This document shows positions 15,144-19,319 of a stretch of DNA of 19,319 bases, piece by piece. Source of the DNA: an uncultured Bacteroidales bacterium. GTDB taxonomy: Bacteria; Bacteroidota; Bacteroidia; Bacteroidales; Paludibacteraceae. Below the pieces are notes generated by a model. The model saw nothing but the letters and a program-made list of their open reading frames with translations, did no database searches and was not told the origin of the DNA. The position numbers and the translations under genes were made by a program. Position 1 is the stretch's first letter; the number at the start of each line of letters is the position of its first letter. The stretch spans positions 1 through 19,319 of the forward strand of contig ONXE01000011.1 of assembly GCA_900321775.1 (NCBI GenBank). Direction: 5' to 3'.

Positions 15144-16613
15144 CTATCGCTCGCTCGGCAAGTGTCCGAAGTACTCTTTATAACACTTGGAGAAGTAACT
15201 CGGACTGGAGAAACACAACTCAATGGCCACCTGCTGGACGGTCATGTCCGTTGTGTGCAACAATTCGTTGGAACGAATCAGCCGGCGCTCGCGTATATAG
15301 TCCAAAGGCCCTTTGCCGGTGATGGTCTTCACGCGACGGAAAATCTGCGTTCGACTCAGTTGCAGCATGCTGCCAAGAAACTCCACGTTCAGGTTAGGGT
15401 CGGTCAGATGTTCGTCCACAATCTGCCTGAGACGTTCGACAAAAGCCTCGTCACGTTTACTCAGCTGAATGGCCTCCTGCACGTCTTCCAGTTGCGGAAC
15501 GACTTCCTCCTTGATCTCTGTCTTCAGGCGATGCTGCATATAGAAAAGCAGAACCAGCACGGCTATGATAAACAGCACGATCACAGTCAATCCGATAATC
15601 AGCACGCGCCGTTGGAACTGCGTCTGTTGCCACATCGCATCCGTGCGAACCTGCACAATCTTCATCGTCTCCAGGTCATGCATACGTTCGTTGTACTGCA
15701 GCAGCATCGCCTGTGCGGCAGTGGCATCCACCATGGTGGTCTCAAGGACGGTATCGCGCACGAACGGTTGCCCTGCAAGGATTTGCGCGGCGGTGGCGAT
15801 GACCATATCTCCGCGCGAGGAGTAGGTGGCGGTGCAGTTGATGACGCCGTCCAAGATAGCCTGCAGGCCCACGGATATGCCGTCCACGCCCATGATGTAA
15901 ACACTGCCCGGCCCATACCCCTTGGTGTCACGCACCGCCTCTGCTGCGCCTATGGCCATCAGGTCGTTCTGTGCCACGATAGCGTCCACGTCGCTGTGTT
16001 CTTCCAGAAAAGTCCTAACGGCACGATAAGCGTCTTCCTTCTGCCATAGTCCCATTACAGTATGAACGGCGGGAACGGTGTCTCGCGCCGCCAGCCTCTC
16101 CATCATACCCTTGTGGCGGTACGTGGCAGGAGTCGAACCCGTAAGACCGCTCACCTCCAGCACGTGCAGGGGATGAGAAACCGTACGCTGTATGTGGCCA
16201 ATCCAATCGGCCATCAGCAGGCCCACGCGGTAGTTGTCGCCTCCGATGAAAGCCGTCCACTCGTAGCCCGTGACTCGGCGGTCGGCCACGATAACCGGGA
16301 TGCCGGCACGAAAAGCACGCGTGACGGCAGGCTTGACCTCCTCGGCCTCGTTCGGACTGACAATCAGCAGGTCCACGCGCTCACGGATAAAACTGTCTAT
16401 CTGCGCGCACTGCAACTCGTTGTTGCCGCCGGCAAAACGTGTATATATCTCCATCTCGGGATGCAACAACAGTTCGCACTGCATCTCGTTGTTCATCTTC
16501 TGTCGCCACGCGTCGTCCAAACACTGGCTGACGCCGATACGAAACTGTTTTTGCGGTCCTGCGCAACCTGCCAACAAACAGGCGAGGAGTACTATGAAAT
16601 CCTTTTTTCTCAT
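15144..16613 (-). CDS. Membrane-spanning one-component regulator: periplasmic LacI/ribose-type binding domain, TM helix, AraC-type HTH
   Basis: From the ATG at 16613 the protein has 489 residues. The longer frame begins with a TTG at 16640 and is less likely. Residues 1-17 form a signal or anchor segment with a lipobox-like LLAGC (C17). Residues 24-305 are a type I periplasmic sugar-binding fold: FRIGVSQ, VDLLIVSPNEAEEV, GIPVIVADRR, FIGGDNYRVG, AIVAQNDLMAIGAAEAV and IMGVDGISVGLQAI. A short helical stretch (303-333) leads to one transmembrane helix (337-358) and a cytoplasmic linker (360-388). The AraC/HTH_18 domain spans 390-487 (VEFLGSMLQLSRTQIFRRV, VAIELCFSSPSYFSKCYKE). No histidine kinase or receiver domain is present, so ligand binding must act on the HTH directly. 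It probably senses fructose or a fructo-oligosaccharide and activates susC. Confidence 0.88.
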   Translation of the reverse strand: MRKKDFIVLLACLLAGCAGPQKQFRIGVSQCLDDAWRQKMNNEMQCELLLHPEMEIYTRFAGGNNELQCAQIDSFIRERVDLLIVSPNEAEEVKPAVTRAFRAGIPVIVADRRVTGYEWTAFIGGDNYRVGLLMADWIGHIQRTVSHPLHVLEVSGLTGSTPATYRHKGMMERLAARDTVPAVHTVMGLWQKEDAYRAVRTFLEEHSDVDAIVAQNDLMAIGAAEAVRDTKGYGPGSVYIMGVDGISVGLQAILDGVINCTATYSSRGDMVIATAAQILAGQPFVRDTVLETTMVDATAAQAMLLQYNERMHDLETMKIVQVRTDAMWQQTQFQRRVLIIGLTVIVLFIIAVLVLLFYMQHRLKTEIKEEVVPQLEDVQEAIQLSKRDEAFVERLRQIVDEHLTDPNLNVEFLGSMLQLSRTQIFRRVKTITGKGPLDYIRERRLIRSNELLHTTDMTVQQVAIELCFSSPSYFSKCYKEYFGHLPSER

Positions 16614-16645
16614 CTCAGTGTAATTATTGAGGAAAAACAAACTGG

Positions 16646-16810
16646 TCAGATAAACTTATGCACATAATCCGTCACTTCCTGCTTGATGGCCTCGGCGCGG
16701 TTAAGACCCGATACTCGGGACTCGTCGGGTTGACATGAAGTAAAGGTGCAGGACGCCACCAGCATCGCCAGCGGCATAAAAAACAGGATTATTTGTCGTT
16801 TTGTCTTCAT
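16646..16810 (-). CDS. Small lipoprotein upstream of the regulator (54 aa)
   Basis: The frame from ATG 16810 to TGA 16646 encodes 54 residues. The start MKTKRQIILFFMPLAMLVAS is a clear signal peptide with lipobox LVASC (C21). The mature part is only about 34 residues (with a second Cys at 26) and ends in an amphipathic segment, RAEAIKQEVTDYVHKFI. I recognise no family. A well-formed promoter lies 20 bases upstream, and the regulator ATG follows 32 bases after the stop, so the two are very likely one transcript. It could simply be a small envelope lipoprotein or could assist the periplasmic sensor domain of the regulator; the sequence alone does not decide. Confidence 0.65.
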   Translation of the reverse strand: MKTKRQIILFFMPLAMLVASCTFTSCQPDESRVSGLNRAEAIKQEVTDYVHKFI

Positions 16811-16829
16811 GCTTGTTGAATTTTGGACA

Positions 16830-16861
16830 CAAAATTAGTAAAAAGTTATGAAACTACCAAA
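16830..16861 (-). promoter_or_regulatory. Promoter of the small lipoprotein-regulator unit
   Basis: Minus-strand TTTG (16858-16861), 20 bases, then TAATTTTG (16830-16837) gives an exact Bacteroidota -33/-7 pair. The predicted start lies about 7 bases downstream, leaving a leader of roughly a dozen bases before the ATG at 16810. The regulator therefore appears to be transcribed independently of the susC promoter. Confidence 0.7.
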
Positions 16862-16872
16862 TTCTTTGCCTG

Positions 16873-16908
16873 TTTTTTTTCTTTTTTCCCGTTTTTTGAG
16901 CCTTTTTT
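16873..16908. other. Phased A/T-tracts between divergent promoters
   Basis: T-runs lie at 16873-16880, 16882-16887, 16892-16897 and 16903-16908 (plus strand). The last three start 10 and 11 bases apart, so they are in phase with the helix. Such phasing bends DNA. The tract lies between the -33 elements of the two divergent promoters (16858-16861 minus and 16919-16921 plus), where bent or UP-like sequences can raise promoter strength. Confidence 0.5.
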
Positions 16909-16918
16909 GCCAAAATCC

Positions 16919-16949
16919 TTGCACATATCAAAACTTTTCACTAACTTTG
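16919..16949 (+). promoter_or_regulatory. Promoter of the flavodoxin/ferredoxin gene
   Basis: TTG (16919-16921), 20 bases, then TAACTTTG (16942-16949) matches the Bacteroidota promoter. The predicted start is about 20 bases before the ATG at 16978. The promoter diverges from that of the regulator unit. Confidence 0.7.
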
Positions 16950-16977
16950 CGCCACGAAACGAAAACGAAGAGCGAAA

Positions 16978-17739
16978 ATGATAATTTATTTTTCCGGAAC
17001 TGGCAACAGCTTGGTTATAGCGCGACAACTGTCGGAAAGGTTGGACGAACCCCTCCTGTCACTCTACGATGCCGCAGCACAAGACCTCACGCAGGAAAAA
17101 CGTGTTGGTTTGGTCTTCCCGACCTACGACTTCAACCTGCCTCCAGCCGTGCGTATGCTTGTCGGCAGACTGAAACTGAGTCCCAAAGCATATGTGTTTG
17201 CCGTCATCACTTGCGGCGGTCAAGCCGGCAACTGCGTTTGGACGTTGCGTCGGATGCTGCGCGAGAAAGGCGTGGAACTGGCCTATAGTCACAAAGTGCG
17301 CGTGCCTGACAACAGCGCTCTGGCTTTTGGACGAAACCCCAACAACCAGCTGAAGAAACTGGACCGCGTCCCAGCCCGCATGAACCTGATCGTCAGCGAA
17401 CTGCAGGCAAAGAAACATGTCCTTCACTACAGTAGTTGGAGTCTGCTCGCATGGATAATGGGGCAGCCGAAGTTGGAAAAAGGCATGATCAGGATGCTCG
17501 GGCCTAAAGTCGATAGCGAGCGGTGCATCGGTTGCAACACCTGCGTTCGCGTTTGTCCGCAGGAGAACATCGTTCTCAAGGACGGCAAAGCCTTGATTGG
17601 GGACAACTGCACAGCTTGCCTCAGTTGCGTACATTTCTGCCCGCAGCAGGCCCTGCAAACCAACGGTCGCCCGACGCGCAAAGACCGCCAGTACCATCAT
17701 CCGGAGATTCGGCTAAAGGACTTGCTCCGACGAGGATAG
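16978..17739 (+). CDS. EFR1-type flavodoxin-like/2[4Fe-4S] ferredoxin fusion protein
   Basis: The 253-residue protein starts MIIYFSGTGNSLVIARQL, the flavodoxin-type FMN phosphate loop (SGTGNS at 6-11). A flavodoxin-like domain of about 150 residues follows (GLVFPTYDFNLPP, FAVITCGG). The C-terminal part has two complete ferredoxin motifs: Cys 183, 186, 189, 193 and Cys 211, 214, 217, 221, each followed by Pro, so two [4Fe-4S] clusters are expected. This layout matches the family annotated as EFR1 ferredoxins in anaerobes. It is an electron carrier in the cytosol with no known partner here. The gene has its own promoter and is followed after six bases by the YdeI-like gene. There is no evident link to fructan use. 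Confidence 0.9.
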   Translation: MIIYFSGTGNSLVIARQLSERLDEPLLSLYDAAAQDLTQEKRVGLVFPTYDFNLPPAVRMLVGRLKLSPKAYVFAVITCGGQAGNCVWTLRRMLREKGVELAYSHKVRVPDNSALAFGRNPNNQLKKLDRVPARMNLIVSELQAKKHVLHYSSWSLLAWIMGQPKLEKGMIRMLGPKVDSERCIGCNTCVRVCPQENIVLKDGKALIGDNCTACLSCVHFCPQQALQTNGRPTRKDRQYHHPEIRLKDLLRRG

Positions 17740-17745
17740 ACACGC

Positions 17746-18081
17746 ATGGAGATAACGAACTTGTTGGCATATAACGACAGAAAACAGTTGCGCGAGTGGC
17801 TGGAGGCTAATCACGAGACGGCCAAAGATTGCTGGGTAACCGTGAACCGCAGCAAACTGGTGCGACCAGATTGTATGTCATATCCCGAGGCCGTGGAAGA
17901 GGCGTTGTGCTTCGGCTGGATTGACAGCACGCTCAAACGCATGCCTGACGGAAGATATGCACAACGGCTCTCGCCCAGGCGCAAGAACAGCCATTGGACC
18001 GAACGCAACCGACTGCGCTGTGCCGACCTCCTGGCACGCGGACTCATGACAGACAGCGGACTAAAGGCAATGAACAATTAA
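17746..18081 (+). CDS. YdeI/OmpD-associated-like protein, C-terminally truncated (111 aa)
   Basis: The N-terminal domain is well conserved: LREWLEANHETAKDCWV, then SYPEAVEEALCFGWIDS at about 45-61, then the RLSPRRKNSHWTERN block at about 74-88. Family members I know continue for another 70-80 residues, but this frame stops right after GLKAM, with NN and TAA at the edge of an AT-rich repeat (CAATTAACAATTAATAATTAAC). No continuation is seen in another frame downstream. It may be a shortened but working version of the domain or a decaying gene. The family's biochemical role is unclear. It starts six bases after the ferredoxin gene, so the two share a transcript. Confidence 0.7.
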   Translation: MEITNLLAYNDRKQLREWLEANHETAKDCWVTVNRSKLVRPDCMSYPEAVEEALCFGWIDSTLKRMPDGRYAQRLSPRRKNSHWTERNRLRCADLLARGLMTDSGLKAMNN

Positions 18082-18145
18082 CAATTAATAATTAACATTT
18101 TTCCTTATAGATTCTATAAGCCCTACGGGCCCCATAAGTCTTATT
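18074..18145. repeat. AT-rich intergenic repeat with small hairpins
   Basis: After the truncated YdeI-like gene come three near copies of AACAATTAA/TAATTAAC. A perfect 7-bp hairpin CTTATAG-ATT-CTATAAG (18104-18120) follows, then CCCTACGGGCCCCATAAGTCTTAT. Segments of the CTATAAG/CATAAGTCTTAT kind recur between genes of many Prevotella and Bacteroides genomes. There is no T-run after the hairpin, so a terminator is not convincing. Confidence 0.5.
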
Positions 18146-18151
18146 AAATTT

Positions 18152-18928
18152 ATGCCACCAATTATCGGACTATTGATTCCATTGTTGGGCACCATGCTCG
18201 GGTCTGCCATGGTGTTTTTCATGAAAGGCGAGATGCCGGAGCGCTTGCAGAAAGGACTGTTGGGCTTCGCTTCCGGCGTAATGGTGGCGGCATCTGTATG
18301 GTCACTGCTCTTGCCGTGCATCGAGATGGGCGCATCTGCCGGCAAATGGGCCGTAGCGCCTGCTGCGGTGGGTTTTCTGTTGGGCGTAGGCTTTCTGCTG
18401 ATTATCGACGAACTGACACCGCACCTGCACGTGGGGAGCAACAAACCCGAAGGCATGCGCAGCCGACTCTCTCGTACGGCGATGCTCGCCTTGGCAGTAA
18501 CCATCCACAACCTGCCTGAAGGAATGGCTGTGGGAGTGGTGTTTGCCGGAGCCTCGGAAGGACATGCCGATATCTCATTGATGGGCGCGTTGGCTATGTC
18601 GTTGGGTATAGCCATACAGAACATCCCCGAAGGGGCCATCATCTCCATGCCTATGCGCGCCGCCGGCAACTCGCGATGGAAAGCGTTTCTCATCGGCTCG
18701 CTGAGCGGAGTGGTCGAACCTATCGGCGGATTGATGATCATCCTGCTTGCCTCGCTTTTCCTGCCCGCCATGCCGTATCTACTGGCGTTTGCCGCAGGAG
18801 CGATGATGTACGTAGTCGTAGAAGAACTCATACCCGAAGCCTCTCGCGGCCAACACAGTAACATCAGCACAATCGGCTTTGCCGTCGGTTTTGTTCTGAT
18901 GATGATGCTGGATGTAATCATGGGATAA
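18152..18928 (+). CDS. ZIP family divalent metal transporter
   Basis: The protein has 258 residues and about eight hydrophobic segments, the usual bacterial ZIP (ZupT-like) size. The two metal-site helices are plain: IHNLPEGMAVG at 118-128 (H119, N120, E123) and IQNIPEGAIIS at 155-165 (N157, E160). EELIP at 224-228 and DELTPHLH at 86-93 are further conserved acidic/His patches. Members carry Zn2+, and often Fe2+ or Mn2+, into the cytosol across the inner membrane. The gene follows the intergenic repeat by a few bases and is followed after 32 bases by a phosphatase-like lipoprotein gene. I see no Bacteroidota-type promoter directly upstream and no recognisable metal-regulator site. Confidence 0.92.
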   Translation: MPPIIGLLIPLLGTMLGSAMVFFMKGEMPERLQKGLLGFASGVMVAASVWSLLLPCIEMGASAGKWAVAPAAVGFLLGVGFLLIIDELTPHLHVGSNKPEGMRSRLSRTAMLALAVTIHNLPEGMAVGVVFAGASEGHADISLMGALAMSLGIAIQNIPEGAIISMPMRAAGNSRWKAFLIGSLSGVVEPIGGLMIILLASLFLPAMPYLLAFAAGAMMYVVVEELIPEASRGQHSNISTIGFAVGFVLMMMLDVIMG

Positions 18929-18960
18929 GACAATCAACAAAACAACAAAACAACACAATA

Positions 18961-19319
18961 ATGAAAAAACAGATTTTATTTTTCGTTCTGATCGTACTAC
19001 TTAGCGGGTGTACATATTTCGGTCAGAATAAGCCCAAAAAAGAGTATTTCACGCTTTGGAACACCTGCGAGGCACTTACCGCGCTGCAAGCCTATGTAGA
19101 GGATGTGACTAATCCTCAGTCGCCCAACTTCATCCCCGTAGAGGACCGCATAGCCACGTTTGACATGGATGGAACCTTCATCGGCGAACTCTACCCTACC
19201 TACTTCGAATATAATCTCCTGGAATACCGCGCACTGGATGACACAACCTACTCTGCCCCGGCAGATGTGAAAGAGGCGGGCGAGCAGATCCGCGCCTTTG
19301 TACGCAACGGTACGCCCCT
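18961..19319 (+). CDS. HAD-superfamily phosphatase lipoprotein, N-terminal part (3' end outside the window)
   Basis: The frame opens at ATG 18961 and runs off the window after about 119 residues. The start MKKQILFFVLIVLLSGC is a lipoprotein signal (C17). At 64-72 comes IATFDMDGT, the HAD motif I, with nucleophile D68 and general acid/base D70. It is followed by FIGELYPTYFEYNLLEYRAL, the cap-proximal part seen in Bacteroidota HAD lipoproteins. Motifs II-IV must lie beyond the window. The product should act in the periplasm or on the outer membrane on small phosphate esters. The 32-base gap before it is made of repeated ACAAAAC-like units. Confidence 0.85.
   Translation, partial: MKKQILFFVLIVLLSGCTYFGQNKPKKEYFTLWNTCEALTALQAYVEDVTNPQSPNFIPVEDRIATFDMDGTFIGELYPTYFEYNLLEYRALDDTTYSAPADVKEAGEQIRAFVRNGTP

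Noticed and set aside
16846..17028. Minus-strand frame of 60 codons across the divergent promoter region
   Set aside because: It overlaps the promoters and the ferredoxin start. Its Lys-rich end simply reads the A-tracts.
18085..18933. Minus-strand open frame of 282 codons opposite the ZIP gene
   Set aside because: The plus-strand product has both ZIP metal motifs. The opposite frame is Ser/Pro/Ile-rich noise.

Overview
The window reads as chromosomal DNA of a Bacteroidota bacterium, most likely of the Prevotella group. The reasons are the SusC/SusD pair, several Cys-anchored lipoproteins, promoters of the TTTG-N20-TAnnTTTG type, Prevotella-style C-terminal tails (NGQIxIxKDGxxYxxxG) and a small peptide ending in an RNRSIWD-like sequence. 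There are no tRNA or rRNA genes, insertion sequences or CRISPR arrays.

Layout. Positions 1-1095 (+) hold the 3' end of a probable outer-membrane barrel gene and a PIG-L type deacetylase. From 16810 down to 1147 (-) lies one co-directional block of 12 genes, a fructan polysaccharide utilization locus (PUL). In transcription order it encodes: a 54-residue lipoprotein; an unusual membrane-spanning one-component regulator (LacI/ribose-type sensor, transmembrane helix, AraC domain); SusC; SusD; a DUF5018/DUF4960-type surface lipoprotein; a divergent GH32 enzyme; a 430-residue secreted two-domain protein; a 47-residue peptide; a 281-residue paralog of the 430-residue protein; a canonical GH32 enzyme; an MFS sugar permease; and a PfkB fructokinase. 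From 16978 to the end (+) are a flavodoxin/ferredoxin fusion, a C-terminally truncated YdeI-like gene, a ZIP metal transporter and the start of a HAD-type lipoprotein phosphatase.

How the PUL should work (inference from family knowledge). The surface lipoproteins and the SusCD pump capture and import fructan fragments. The GH32 enzymes release fructose. The MFS permease carries fructose over the inner membrane, and the kinase phosphorylates it for glycolysis. The regulator probably senses a fructose-like ligand in the periplasm and acts directly on the susC promoter. That promoter has a clear -33/-7 pair, and upstream of it TTGTTGCA direct repeats spaced exactly 21 bp, the geometry expected of an AraC-type activator.

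The most interesting parts are the compact sensor-to-DNA regulator with its satellite lipoprotein and operator array, and the two tandem-domain secreted proteins flanking the small peptide. The latter look like fructan-binding or T9SS-exported proteins of no family I recognise.
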